This document shows, piece by piece, positions 33,235-44,672 of a stretch of 64,000 bases of DNA (position 1 is its first letter; every line of letters begins with the position of its first letter). The position numbers and the translations under genes are program-made. The notes beneath the pieces were generated by a model that was not told where the DNA came from, made no database searches, and saw only the letters and a program-made list of their open reading frames with translations. This DNA comes from Gerris lacustris. Its lineage: Eukaryota > Arthropoda > Insecta > Hemiptera > Gerridae. The stretch spans positions 72,383,092 through 72,447,091 of the forward strand of contig OX578282.1 of the NCBI GenBank assembly GCA_951217055.1. The letters run 5' to 3'.

Positions 33235-33400
33235 ATTGGATCATAAGCCCACTAATTTCAATTTTCTGGGCTTATTGATTTCTCTTCTACATGGGCACAA
33301 TATGTTTTTTGACACCTGTATTTTAAAAATAGTTATCTGATTTTTAACTATTTTGGACAGTTTGTCGAAAGTAGCCCACAGACAGTTCAATATTCATTTC
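33235..33400 (+). repeat. Repeat P1
   Basis: TAAGCCCACTAATTTCAATT, TTTCTCTTCTACATGGGCAC and TTTGTCGAAAGTAGCCCACA recur in order at 35,205-35,375 with substitutions. The GCCCACT/AGCCCAC words near the ends are direct, not inverted. Confidence 0.6.
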
Positions 33401-33489
33401 AACCGTCTCCGTACATTAAGAATTGCTACTTTAATACGTTAATTTATATGAAAAAAATAAAGAATTATATAAAACGTTTAACCCCCATT

Positions 33490-33760
33490 TATAATGGGTT
33501 GAAAAATTATAATATCATTAAATTACGTGATTTTTAGGAAAATCGAATTTATTTTCATTATTACTTCAAAAACTAGTTTTTCCCAGAAAAACGGCCAATC
33601 TAAGCCTAAGGGTTAAATTCGTATTTAAATTGACTATGGAAATGTTTTAAAAAAAATTATAGTTCTCATGATTTTAAGAGTTTTTAGAGGATATATCTCG
33701 ATTTCGTCTCGGAGTATGATTGGTCAAAACATAGATCCCATCCAATCAAATCGGCTTTAT
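33490..33760 (-). repeat. Family G-related repeat fragment
   Basis: Shares CGAATTTATTTTCATTATTA, the AAACTAGTTTTT run and ATCTCGATTTCGTCTCGGAG with 13,180-13,495 and, inverted, with G1. The G hairpin end is absent. Confidence 0.55.
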
Positions 33761-34004
33761 AGTTCAGGCACCGATGTGTCTCCACTGACTTTCTTCTTCT
33801 TGTTTTATTATCACGTTTTTATTGAAAATGCAATAATTCACATTGACAAAATATAAAAATATAATTAGACTGACATTTGAACTACGTGTTTTCAAACAAA
33901 GTGTTTTTATAACTTGTTTTATATTTACAACACTTCTTTTTTTTTTCTTTTTTAGTCTCAAGAAACGTTAAAACGGGTAACATCATCAAAAACTTAAAAG
34001 CCAA

Positions 34005-34006
<2 letters not shown>

Positions 34007-34060
<54 letters not shown>
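34007..34060. repeat. (CT)n microsatellite
   Basis: Twenty-seven uninterrupted CT units. Confidence 0.97.
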
Positions 34061-34063
<3 letters not shown>

Positions 34064-34312
34064 CATATACATATATTATATACATAGGAACTGTTCCAAC
34101 ATTAGACTATACGTCACAAACATGTTGGCTCGGCAATACGCCATGTCCTGCATCGAGAGCACGCTCATCTCTGATAAAGCCCTATATCTGATCTTCTTGA
34201 TTGGGTATAGGTCCAGAGTTGGGTGGGCATCGTCGGGCCCCTGATGAGTCGGACGCGACGAAACAAATTGTGGACCTTATTGCAATGTGCAAAAACACGG
34301 TATTATACACTG

Positions 34313-34313
<1 letters not shown>

Positions 34314-34374
<61 letters not shown>
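34314..34374. repeat. (TA)n microsatellite
   Basis: About 30 TA units, preceded by ~230 bp of less AT-rich single-copy-looking sequence (34,080-34,310) that I do not recognise. Confidence 0.96.
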
Positions 34375-34379
<5 letters not shown>

Positions 34380-34960
34380 TATATTTGTATATAAGTTAAT
34401 TTATGACATCAAGAAATACGATCGGTACATCAAAGACGCCTAGAAATACTATCAGGTTCAAATAAAACTTTCATGGTGGATTGGGAATGACTTCTACTTC
34501 AGTGTACTAAAGTGGTCACATGTTGTTATGTATTAGAACTAAAATCGGTTTTTATGTGTTCCGGCACGAGTCTATCTTGAGAAACCAAACTGAAACACTT
34601 CAAGTGGATTTTTAATATATAGAAGGGGGATATTATATGGGGTAGTATATGGAAGATATTAATTGATACATCGGTATATGAGTAGAGTGAATCTATGTTT
34701 AAACTGAAGTCAGCTGTGTGTTGTAATGCACGCAGCGATATGAGAGCGATGCGGGCTAATAATAACCCCGACCAGAGTGTTACTTAGATAATGTCCGTCT
34801 CTCTGTCTATATGACCTTTCAAACTTATCTATTCATATCCTCCATCACCAGTACGCACCGCATTCACTTATATCATTACTTCCACAGTAATCAAATCATT
34901 TTCATATTAGATACAGCCAAATGAAATGTCATACGGCTACTTCTCTGCAGTTTGTTAGCA
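34380..34960. other. No recognised feature
   Basis: No long frame and no repeat match. A TTAGCAACTGCTAAC dyad sits near 34,953. Confidence 0.45.
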
Positions 34961-34964
34961 ACTG

Positions 34965-35200
34965 CTAACAAACTCCCAGCTTACCGCGAAGGTAACGAAA
35001 GCTATGTGATCATTATTATAAACAACGAAAATTTTCGAACGAAAAGTTTCAGTTTTAAAAATTCCAATACAAAATTTCATTTTGGACATCAGGCAACATT
35101 TTGGTTCCTTGTCGACTGTCTGTCGCTCAATTTTTGCGAACCAAATAATATCTATATATACCTTAAAACTGCTCGTCCGATATTAATGAAATTTGTATGA
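34965..35200 (-). repeat. Family B-related end fragment
   Basis: Starts with the hairpin AGCTTACCGCGAAGGTAACG ending AAAGCT, then follows the B order: AAAGTTTCAGTTTTAAAAAT, CATTTTGGACATCAG, CTGTCTGTCGCTC, CGTCCGATATTAATGAAATT. Arms differ from B (AGCTT/AAGCT rather than GCTTCCG/CGGAAGC) yet still pair. Confidence 0.55.
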
Positions 35201-35204
35201 TAGG

Positions 35205-35375
35205 TCATAATTAGCCCACTGTTGGTACCATATAGGTTTTAACCTTCTGCGCCCATTTGTTTCTCTTCCACGTCAGCACAAACGTACTTTTATTTACATA
35301 TCTTCAAATGTACTCATCTGATTTGTTTTAAAATTTAGAAGGTTTGTCGAAAGTTGCCCACGGATCCACATATTT
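35205..35375 (+). repeat. Repeat P2
   Basis: Second copy of P1: TTAGCCCACTGTTGGTACCA, TTTCTCTTCCACGTCAGCAC, GGTTTGTCGAAAGTTGCCCAC. It follows the B-related fragment directly, so the two may belong to one longer element. Confidence 0.55.
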
Positions 35376-35379
35376 GACT

Positions 35380-37165
35380 GAGGCTGTTAAAATAAATGAT
35401 TTTCACCTTTTAGTGCATGTTTTATAAAAGCGTGTGTTTAAAATATAATATTATTTTTTTATTTTTTAGTGTTGGTCATATTAAATCTTGTAATCTATTC
35501 TAACCTCATTTAGCTGTCTGTGGGCGTCGTTGTTCAAATGCTACAATTAAATTTTCTTTTTTTTCGATTTCCCCCATCCCCCAAAATTTATCCATAAACA
35601 GTTGGAAATTTAATTAATTTATCGGCTAATACAAAGGACTTTGTGAAAACAGTAACATCATTTTATCGTAGAACGGAACGTGCCTCTTCACTAAATTTTA
35701 AAGCGATTGTTGAGATCTAAGTGGCTCAAACATAAATAGTAAATTTGTAGCTGAAAGACAAGTGAGATTTTATTAAAGCGTGCATTAAATGATAAGTAGA
35801 TAATAGTAGCGGTTATCACATCTAGAGACACTTTACAGTTAACAGTATAATTATAATAAGAGTTGTTTGAGGAAAATTGGTCCAATAGAACCGCTAGATA
35901 TAATTCTATACTGAAACTAGGGTTTTAATTCATTTTGTACACGGCTAAGCCTTGGATTAAACTGCAATAATGTACAACAAAAACACATGGTTCAGATTCT
36001 TAAACTATTGGCGAACATATACTGGGAAATATGACGTACCGATGATTAAGCGAAGGAAAACATCATGCTTCATGTATTAGTTGGCATTGAATCCTTTACT
36101 ATTACAAGGACAACAGATCCTTCACGATCCATCTCATCCAATATTAATTGAAATTGATAAAGTTTTAATTTACATGTTGTTATTACACGTGGAAGATGTT
36201 CACGTTATCCAGATAAAACTGAGATAAGTAAAGATGAAGAAGAATTCAAACAAAATAAAATGCATGAGCGGAGATGCAATATTGCAGCAGATTGATTGCA
36301 TACGATGTCAGTCAGGACTTTGATTAATAGTTCCACCTGTTTCACGTTCCAATAATAAATCATATATAATGATTGTTAATGTTAATTAAGTCATCCAACT
36401 TTGTTTACTTGGAACTAATAATGTTGATCACATCAGACAACCCACATATTCGTAATTAAATCCTTTATATTAGTTTGGATTTTGTATGTTTGTGTGTGGC
36501 CGGCTGAAGGGCTAACATTCCCAGTCATCAAAACGAGCAGAATTTGGTACATAGACTTTGTACCAATATATAATATTTAAGAGTTATTATGTATTACTAT
36601 ATACATATTATAAATATAATTTATAATTAAAGCTTTGTTTTATGGGGTAGTATTTTTTAGAAATTGATTGTACAAAGACTTTATATTTCCCGTTTTATTA
36701 AAGTTATGTCCAAGGTGTGGAAGAGTTAACAGTTGCTATGTTCATGGTGCGCTGTCAAGTCCAAACTTGACTGCTGAGACTGTCAACACTTTACAGTTTC
36801 TAGTTGAAGCATCAAGAGACAAGGCCACATTTAAGTCCCCCAGTCATTGTTAATACTTTGTTTATAAGCAGGAGCAAAGTTACACTTGGACTTAGAGAGA
36901 AGCCTGAGTGCCTAGGTAGAAGCTTCTCACTCTGCTTGCAGCAGACTCACCTACACCCCATCCTTCAGATATAACCCTCATCTTTCAATCTTAGACTTCT
37001 TTTATTATTTGTCCAAAAAAATATATCAAACTATTTTCCGTTATCTTGGTCAAACTTTTCTTTTTTTTGACTTTGTTATGTAGAGTTCGTGGTAAAAGTA
37101 GATTTATCGGTGGAAATAAATCTAATATTATTTGGTGGTCTCTGAATGGAATGATTCTCTTCCCT
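35380..37165. other. No recognised feature
   Basis: AT-rich. A 61-codon plus-strand frame at 36,668-36,853 contains CPRCGRVNSCYVHG, a possible short zinc-knuckle-like CxxC...C, but without further support. No repeats matched. Confidence 0.45.
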
Positions 37166-38826
37166 CTATGTCTCAACTCTTCTCTTATAATATATATCAA
37201 CACTTCTCTTGTAATATGTCTCAACTCTTCTCTTATAATATACATCTTAACACTTCTCTTATAATATGTCTCAACTCTTCTCTTATAATATATATCTTAA
37301 CACTTCTCTTGTAATATGTCTCAACACTTATCTTATAATATGTCTCAACTCTTCTCTTATAATATATATCTTAACACTTCTCTTGTAATATGTCTCAACT
37401 CTTCTCTTATAATATACATCTTAACACTTCTCTTGTAATATGTCTCAACTCTTCTCTTATAATATATATCTTAACACTTCTCTTGTAATATGTCTCAACA
37501 CTTATCTTATAATATGTCTCAACACTTATCTTATAATATGTCTCAACTCTTCTCTTATAATATATATCTTAACACTTCTCTTGTAATATGTCTCAACTCT
37601 TCTCTTATAATATATATCTTAACACTTCTCTTGTAATATGTCTCAACACTTATCTTATAATATGTCTCAACTCTTCTCTTATAATATGTCTCAACTCTTC
37701 TCTTATAATATATATCTAAACACTTCTCTTGTAATATGTCTCAACTCTTCTCTTATAATATACATCTTAACACTTCTCTTGTAATACGTCTCAACTCTTC
37801 TCTTATAATATGTCTCAACTCTTCTCTTATAATATATATCTTAACACTTCTCTTGTAATACGTCTCAACTCTTCTCTTATAATATATATCTTAACACTTC
37901 TCATGTAATATGTCTCAACACTAATCTTATAATATACATCTTAACACTTCTCTTGTAATACGTCTCAACTCTTCTCTTATAATATGTCTCAACTCTTCTC
38001 TTATAATATACATCTTAACACTTCTCTTGTAATACGTCTCAACTCTTCTCTTATAATATGTCTCAACTCTTCTCTTATAATATATATCTTAACACTTCTC
38101 TTGTAATACGTCTCAACTCTTCTCTTATAATATATATCTTAACACTTCTTTTGTAATATGTCTCAACACTTATCTTATAATATGTCTCAACTCTTCTCTT
38201 ATAATATACATCTTAACACTTCTCTTGTAATACGTCTCAACTCTTCTCTTATAATATATATCTTAACACTTCTTTTGTAATATGTCTCAACACTTATCTT
38301 ATAATATGTCTCAACTCTTCTCTTATAATATACATCTTAACACTTCTCTTGTAATACGTCTCAACTCTTCTCTTATAATATATATCTTAACACTTCTTTT
38401 GTAATATGTCTCAACACTTATCTTATAATATGTCTCAACTCTTCTCTTATAATATACATCTTAACACTTCTCTTGTAATACGTCTCAACTCTTCTCTTAT
38501 AATATACATCTTAACACTTCTCTTGTAATACGTCTCAACTCTTCTCTTATAATATGTCTCAACTCTTCTCTTATAATATATATCTTAACACTTCTCTTGT
38601 AATATGTCTCAACACTTATCTTATAATATGTCTCAACTCTTCTCTTATAATATATATCTTAACACTTCTCTTGTAATATGTCTCAACTCTTCTCTTATAA
38701 TATACATCTCAATATGTCTCAACACTTCTCTTATAATATGTCTCAACACTTATCTTATAATATGTCTCAACACTTATCTTATAATATGTCTCAACTCTTC
38801 TCTTATAATATGTCCCAACACTTATA
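37166..38826 (+). repeat. 1.66-kb satellite of 24/26-bp monomers (50-bp dimer)
   Basis: Two related monomers alternate: a 24-mer TATGTCTCAACTCTTCTCTT + ATAA and a 26-mer TATATATCTTAACACTTCTC + TTGTAA, together 50 bp. Extra 24-mers (with ACACTTATC in place of ACTCTTCTC) interrupt at intervals, making multimers that recur as blocks in the middle of the array. CGTCTC versus TGTCTC variants mark the central part. The plus-strand frames 37,046-37,314 and 38,604-38,912 are translations of the array. Confidence 0.97.
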
Positions 38827-38829
38827 ACA

Positions 38830-39425
38830 CAAGCGTAAATACAAATATTTATAACATAGGACTAAGGGAATCAAAGACACGGATACATGGAAGCAGGATG
38901 TTCTATTGGTAAGTTAAGAAAGCTGGACTGGGATTCTAAACACAGAGTAACTAGAAGAAATGAATATAAAACCAGAAGCTTGTGTTGTCCATCATTTGAT
39001 TTAGCCACCATGAGCAGGGGGCCACAGTCTACACAATGTAACACGGGCTCAATTAGTTACTCTCCCGGCCTCACGTCCTTCCCTCCGCACACGTTAAATA
39101 CACTTTTCAATTGCCAACGCAACCGTGCAAACATTTATGTAATCCACATAATAAATTGCTAAGTATCGGCTTTGGTATTTTGTTACGGCTCAACCGGCCT
39201 GACCATTAAAATAAAATCTTAGATATTTAAAGAAATAGCAAAGCAAGAGCATAAAACAAGTTGACAAGAAATTATAATTTTTACGAGACAAGTTACTGAA
39301 AAATGAAAACCCCCGTATTTTCCATCAGGACGCCTGAACACCATTTATGTATTAGATAATGTGTAACTTTTCTTCAAGCTTTCGACGGTTGTAACACTTC
39401 ATCAACACTTCTTGGCCAAGGGTAG
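38830..39425. other. No recognised feature
   Basis: Follows the satellite directly. A 91-codon frame at 38,887-39,162 has no motif and its start overlaps the array-derived frame. Confidence 0.45.
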
Positions 39426-39655
39426 ATGAAATTTCTTTTGAAATTGAAAAAACAACCACACCTTGAAGTAAACCCAGCTATTTTCCTCGACCCCAATGCC
39501 ACACCTGAGCAGGTTACCGATGCAGGAGGGAACTTCCTTGTCTCAATATACGGAAACAACTATAAAACTCAAATCCTCAACGACCTACGGTTTCAGATGT
39601 TTGCGAAAGCAGCAGCTAACATTTCTTTCATCCTAGCCTGATTGCCTTCAACTCT
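39426..39655 (+). pseudogene. Fragment of an uncharacterised TE-associated protein
   Basis: The 71-codon frame reads LEVNPAIFLDPNATPEQVTD, AGGNFLVSIYGN, LNDLRFQMFAKAAANISFIL. I recall this layout (acidic FLDPNAxPExVxxAG, then FLVxLYG and LNxLRYxxFAK...FxLAxLPPT) from uncharacterised proteins abundant in cnidarian and arthropod genomes that behave like transposon proteins. Here a stop follows ILA, and LPST appears in another frame at about 39,645, as if LPPT were displaced by a small insertion. No upstream exon recognised. Function unknown. Confidence 0.45.
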
Positions 39656-40234
39656 GCAGACTTATAAACAATTAAAATTCTTGTTTGTCTTTTTTCTTTT
39701 TGTTGATTATTAATTTGACACTATATTACTTATTTCAACTGATACTATTAACACCACATCATCACTACACTAACATTCTGTTTCATAACTTCGTTACGAA
39801 GGAATGCTCTTACATATCTATCTACTTTTCATATAAATCAATTTTATATTCTACTCCAATATATAATGAAATGATTTAGTAATTGTGTAAATCCTGTTTT
39901 TCTGTAACAAATGATAAATATATAAAACAAAACTTTATCCGACCCTAATTTGAACTACTGCATCTCGGAAAGTATTGGGTATTCAGAGATCAATTTGATC
40001 TTACTTTGTTGCAAATATAGTTTACTTTAAAAATGTATAAAGTTATTTTTGGCGAAAATTGGGTTATTCAGTACCAAAACCGGCGAAAACTGAAACAAAC
40101 CTCTTTTACAGTTATGGGTCCTTGGGGATAAAAATTGACGAAAACCTGAACAACTTCTAGGTCTACCGAGGTAGAAAACTTAGGTCTATCATTAGCCATC
40201 CGTTATATACAATATACCAAATAAATTGGTAGTG
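39656..40234. other. No recognised feature
   Basis: AT-rich. A hydrophobic 64-codon frame at 39,685-39,879 reflects T-rich composition. Confidence 0.5.
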
Positions 40235-40957
40235 CGTGAAGTCTCACGTAAAAAGGGTTTCGTTGGTGTTGTAAACATGAAATTAGTAGTTTTGGGGGGG
40301 GGGGGTGCAAAATTTGGATATTTTTTGACAAAATGGCGTAGAAAATTAAACGCTTTCCACAAGTGTTATATATTTTTGTAATCTACTCTTCAATACCTTT
40401 CACTTCATACCCCACTCGAAATTTAGAAAAAATATTTTTTTCCCCGTAACAGCAATTATCCGCCATCTTGGATTCCCAGTAAATCAGATCAAATTGCTAA
40501 TCTTATTTTTTCTATGGCCCACCCGACCACACATTTTGCATATTTTTCTATATTTTTAGTATGAGCGGAAATACGATTTTAGGGGGGGGGGGGGGACACG
40601 CAAATTTTCGATGTTTTTTAACAAAATGGCGTCGACAATTGAACACTTTCCCTAAGTGATATATATTTTTGTAATCCACTCTTCAATACCATTCATTTGA
40701 TACCCCACTCAAAATTTAAAAAAAAAAAATTTTTCGCATGACGTGAGTTATCCGCCATTTTGGATTTGAACAGCTGATAATTTTGAGTTCGCTATATTTT
40801 GCCTGTATGCGCGTAAAAACGATCTTTAATATTGGAAAGTTTCACGTTTCTATCTCTTTTTATTCAAAAGTTATTGGAACCGTACAGAGTGACAGACAGA
40901 CAGACACATGAACGAAACTATAAGGGTTTCTTTTTTTGGTTTTACCAACGAAACCCT
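40235..40957 (+). mobile_element. Family C repeat, copy C3
   Basis: The cleanest copy. Left end: hairpin CGTGAAGTCTCACG (40,235-40,248), TAAA, then AGGGTTTCGTTGGT. Right end: AAGGGTTTC...ACCAACGAAACCCT, forming a terminal hairpin (GGGTTTC/GAAACCC) whose outer strand is also the inverted copy of the left AGGGTTTCGTTGGT. Inside the right end is a GACA run (minus-strand CTGTCTGTC). Two ~290-bp internal units are marked by ATTATCCGCCAT at about 40,453 and 40,748, each with a poly-G tract. Non-coding. Confidence 0.85.
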
Positions 40958-40959
40958 AA

Positions 40960-41354
40960 AAATCAAAACTACCTTATTTGTTGTAAAGTAAAATTACAAT
41001 TTTACTGGACCATTAGCTTAGCAACTCTTTGAAAGTTAGTTAGATTTCGTTTCATTTCAAAAAAATAAAAATCATGGTTAAAACTTTTCCAATTTTATCG
41101 GTCACCATTATGTCAACCAAATATCTTAAATTTATTTGTTTTTCAACATCCTTCATCCATACAGTGGCCACGATATAATAATAATTAAATAACTCACATA
41201 CTTCATATCACGCCTTTAAACAAGGAGAAAAGCTGCTGTGATTACTTATCACTTACCTGTAAAACAAAATTACAAATACAATTAATAATTACATACAAAT
41301 AAATAATAGAATAGAAAATAGATGGAAACACAAAAACACTTTCTCTTTCTCAAA
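40960..41354. other. No recognised feature
   Basis: AT-rich spacer between C3 and the mariner. Confidence 0.5.
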
Positions 41355-41807
41355 TAAGAGCCTCGTCCAGAAAGTAAGAGTACTGAGCCTCTGACGCTCA
41401 AAGGGATTTTTTTAAACAAAGTTGGGAGCACTGCGTCGAAGGGCGAGTTGAGGAGAAGAATGAACACTGGTTTTAGCTTGTCAAATTGTCTAGGTGGGCT
41501 GAAAACTGTTGTTTTAGTGCCGTTTTGAAAAGAGCACCTACATTCAAAACCCCGCCAACTACAAGGTGAGGAACTTTCCTTCTCGCGAAGGAAAACACTC
41601 CGTTATACATTTTTAAAGAATTACAAATCGTTTATGTATATCGTTTTATGAACCGTACTAATGTGTGCAAGTGGTGTGGTGAGTTTCAATGGTGAACAAG
41701 ATCGATCAAATGGTTAGTGACGACTGTCCATTGAGTTTGGTCGAGATGAACCCAGGGCTTCCAGAAACCACCATCACCACTTCACCATGATATTAATATT
41801 TTAACAC

Positions 41808-41923
41808 TTGGTTAGAGGTGGTTAGAGGTAGTTAGATGTGGTTAGAGGTGGTTAGAGGTAGTTAGAGGTGGTTAGAGGTGGTTAGAGGTGGTAAAAGGTG
41901 GTTAGAGGTGGTTTAGAGCTCAA
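41808..41923 (+). repeat. GTTAGAGGTG 10-bp minisatellite in the mariner
   Basis: About eleven units, mostly GTTAGAGGTG with RGTAGTTAGATG-type variants. The same decamer in reverse complement (CACCTCTAAC) forms the large array at 51,784-52,286. Confidence 0.93.
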
Positions 41924-42050
41924 AAAAGCACACAACAGATCGACGGAATCGCATTTTCACGGAAATATCTCGAGCACTTCGAACTGGTAAGTGAACAATT
42001 CAACAACCTACAGATGTTGAATCTTTTCACCCGTCCATAGTCAAGTACGG

Positions 42051-42195
42051 GTGGAAAAAATATTTTCGAGTGACGATGAGGTCCATGGTACCGTCTAATA
42101 ATGGGCCAAAGAGGTGGCGAGAGACTATTTTCGACGAAGCTATAAGAAATACCCTCCCACGGCTCACCAAGAGCATTGAGAAGGAGGCGAAAAAT
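42051..42195 (+). pseudogene. Mariner transposase C-terminal remnant
   Basis: The frame from GTGGAAAAAATATTTTCG gives VEKIFSSDDEVHGTV, two stops, then WAKEVARDYFRRSYKKY. This fits the FSSDEEVxxAVxxWL...xFYxxGIxKL region at the end of mariner transposases. The catalytic D,D34D part is not recognisable. Assignment depends largely on agreement with the flanking mariner-type TIRs. Confidence 0.5.
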
Positions 42196-42312
42196 AGCGT
42201 TTCATAGATGTATATGTATTGGTAAATTTAAAATGATAAATACAAGTATACTATAGTATATTGTATTTTCAAATTTGAAAAAATTCAATACTCTTACTGG
42301 ACATGCCTCGTA

Positions 42313-43190
42313 CATATTTTTCTAATATATTCCATTCTGCAGCTTTCTTTCCTAAGCGCAGACAGCAGACTTAAACACCACAAATAAACAATAAAAAAAA
42401 CTTGCGAATCCATCAACTTCTTAAAATCCAAGTTTCTCATCATGACATTATTTCTTAACTACATAGGCTTTGTACATGGAAAAGTAAAACAAAATACTGA
42501 ATAGACTTGCTAGTAGCACATGGTTATTATAGACCCCCCAGCTGCTCATCAGGGCGCCTAGTTATAGAAACAAGTATTTGTATATTTAGACAGGTTAGTT
42601 GGGATCAGGTCGCTACTAGATCCCGGGTTTGTTCGGCAGAGTTCTACTTGAGAATACAAGGGAAACTGTAGAGAGGAGTTTCAGTAATGAGTTTTCCAAC
42701 CATTTCCATAATCCTCCGGGCTCAAGTTTCCCTTCAAACTGCTTCGTCTAGTTTCTTATTCTCTTTCAATTCCTTTCTCCCATTTTTCTTTCACGTTTTT
42801 CTAATAAAAGAAAATAAGACTTTCATTATTTACCCTTCAGATAAAGGTATTATTTTTTTAAAGAATCAGAACAAAAAAATAAGTGAAATTAATAAATCAT
42901 TTTGCTCGTTTATTCGAGTCATTTACGTTGAACCGTTTGTAATCTATCCAAGTTGTCGCTTCAATAGATTCGGGAAAGCAGATACCAAGAAACAGGAAAA
43001 CTACATTTTCCTTGAAATCGACAAAAATAAAAAGATATTTTTAAATCAACAAGTAAAGAGAATAAATCAGCTGATCTGAGTTTCTGTTTCATCGGATAAG
43101 AGCAATAACAGACTCCACACACGCTGCTAAACAAAAACCCACATTATCTTCAAAATTAATTAATTATCAACTGAAAAATAGTGAGCCAGT
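42313..43190. other. No recognised gene
   Basis: Holds a 130-codon plus-strand frame (42,687-43,079), the longest outside repeats and the LINE. Its peptide is rich in Phe, Ile, Lys and Ser as AT-rich sequence dictates, with no domain, no signal of conservation and no neighbour that would explain it. I treat it as probably non-coding. Confidence 0.4.
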
Positions 43191-43192
43191 GA

Positions 43193-43291
43193 GGCACAGA
43201 GCCTCCTCGCGTCCTACATCATCATTTATATGATCGAGTAGTGTCCCGACAGCGACGACTCACCTCGAAATTATTTCTTATTACTGAGCAA
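43193..43291 (+). repeat. Composite repeat fragment
   Basis: 43,193-43,222 (GAGGCACAGAGCCTCCTCGC, GTCCTAC) resembles the inner block of family B (GTGGCACATAGCTTCCTCGC). 43,238-43,291 matches 1504-1552. The two parts being adjacent suggests they belong to one element. Confidence 0.5.
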
Positions 43292-43379
43292 AGGCAAATG
43301 ATTTTATACTTTTACAACTCATTATTAACAAATTTATTTAAATTTCCCCCGTTTTTTAATCTGTCAAAATTGTTTTGAT

Positions 43380-43690
43380 TTGTTAGGGGTTCGAGGTCAT
43401 CCTAGAAACCCTTATTTATGATTTTGGTAGTTTTTCCGTTCATCCGTCGCTTTCTTGGATCTCAAATCGTTTGGATATTTGAAATTTGGTATACAAGTTA
43501 AACTTTTTGGCCCAAAAACAAAAAAAATATTGCGAACTTAACAACTGAAAATTTCTTCCATCAGCGAGCAATTGTGAACTGATAGCAACATTTTTTTTTT
43601 TTTGTACTTTTTAAATGGGGTATCATTTTAAATGTATTGTAGCTTCAAATATACATCGCGTTTCCAAAATGGCGGCCATTGTACCCCACA
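43380..43690 (+). mobile_element. Family D repeat, copy D2
   Basis: Begins with the terminal hairpin (AGGGGTTCGAGG...CCTAGAAACCCT), then CATCCGTCG, ATATTTGAAATTTGGTATAC and AAGTTAAACTTTTTGGCCC. It ends near ATCGCGTTTCCAAAATGGCG. Inverted relative to D1 and much shorter. Confidence 0.65.
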
Positions 43691-43711
43691 AAAAACAAAT
43701 AAGTGCATACC

Positions 43712-43925
43712 TATTCTGCTGAAAGATAGCTAAAAGTATTAAAATAATGCATAGTCATCTTGTTCTGAGCTATTCTAAAAGTTTCAAATGTCTAGCTACT
43801 CTGGAACTTAGTTAAAAATCAATTGCAAGATTTGTACTGTACAAACAAACAAACAAGAAAGCAAGCTAATAAAAACGTAATAAAAAGTGTGATTTTCCTT
43901 TGTCTTAAAGTACATTGGACTCAAT
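43712..43925 (+). repeat. Family H 3' end (H3) plus family N fragment
   Basis: 43,712-43,886 matches the last 175 bp of H1/H2 (CTGCTGAAAGATAGCTAAAA to ACGTAATAAAAA). Immediately after, 43,893-43,925 is the N motif TTTTCCTTTGTCTTAAAGTA CATTGG. H3 ends at the same base as the longer copies, so it behaves as a 5'-truncated copy. Confidence 0.65.
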
Positions 43926-44588
43926 ATCCCTCTGATCTAGTTCCTTAGATCAGTGTTTCCCAAACTTTTAACATCTGTGTACCCTCTCTATAATTTTCGT
44001 AACACTAAGTACCCCTCGTTAAAAAAAAATGCATTTCTATTTTGGTTATCTTTAATTATTTAATTCTATTTTTCTAATTGTGTCAATCGCGGGGTATTGT
44101 TCTTTAAAAAAATGAAATCATATAAATATAAACTATGTACTTTCTTTCTGTAAAACGGTTGTAATTCGTTCCCGTTTATATTGGAACATTGTCAACCCTT
44201 TAGGTTTAATCCTTTTTAACAGTTTCTATTTGTCAAATATTTACAAATTATTACTCTTAAAAAGTAATTTGTCCAAAACCAAAACAACTAAAACCAAGGA
44301 GCCAGTTCTAATAATGTGGGTCACTTCACTCATTGGGATTTGTCCCACGACTTTAAAAAAGTATAATAAACTATAATAAATCGGATTTTTTTTTTTTAAC
44401 TCTTGAAATACTTTTTAATTTGGTTTTACGTACTACATAATATGTGGTTAGGTTTTAATAATTAGGCCGATAAAACTCACACTTTTTATTGAATTTTATT
44501 TATTTGTAGAACCTTTTTTAAAAACTTATAAAAGTATAAAATGTATAGTTGAGGAGATGGCGGGCAGAAGGGTGTTTGACTAACATCA

Positions 44589-44672
44589 AGTAATCTTTTG
44601 GTGCCTGTAAAAAATATGTGGTCGGCTAATTTCATCTGCGGGACATAAGTTCGTCAGCTTGGGGCTGGGGAA
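44589..44672 (+). repeat. Repeat K2 (empty-site paralogue of hAT-3)
   Basis: TCTTTTGGTGCCTGTAAAAA, then GTGGTCGGCTAATTTCATCT, GCGGGACATAAG and GGGGAATAGGCATTT, continuous where K1 is split by hAT-3. Confidence 0.75.

Larger units (their letters stand above)
41355..42312 (+). mobile_element. Decayed mariner-like element
   Basis: The left end near 41,361 reads CCTCGTCCAGAAAGTAAGAG + TACTG, and the right end near 42,310, on the complement, CGAGGCATGTCCAGTAAGAG + TATTG. They are related inverted repeats of the GTCC...AAGTAAGAGTACTG mariner type. TA dinucleotides lie at both outer edges (41,355 and 42,311), fitting a TA target duplication. The body, under 1 kb, is shorter than a full mariner (~1.3 kb) and contains a 10-bp minisatellite plus the C-terminal coding remnant. 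Confidence 0.65.

Noticed and set aside
36668..36853. Zinc-knuckle protein from CPRCGRVNSCYVHG
   Set aside because: A single CxxC with no complete motif and a 61-codon frame in AT-rich sequence.
37166..38826. CRISPR-like array
   Set aside because: No unique spacers of uniform length between identical repeats; monomers are contiguous and the DNA is eukaryotic.
38604..38912. 102-codon protein with SQHLSYN-type repeats
   Set aside because: Translation of the 24/26-bp satellite.
42687..43079. 130-codon open frame as a possible gene
   Set aside because: Phe/Ile/Lys-rich composition expected of AT-rich DNA, no domain, no splice context or conservation visible within the window.
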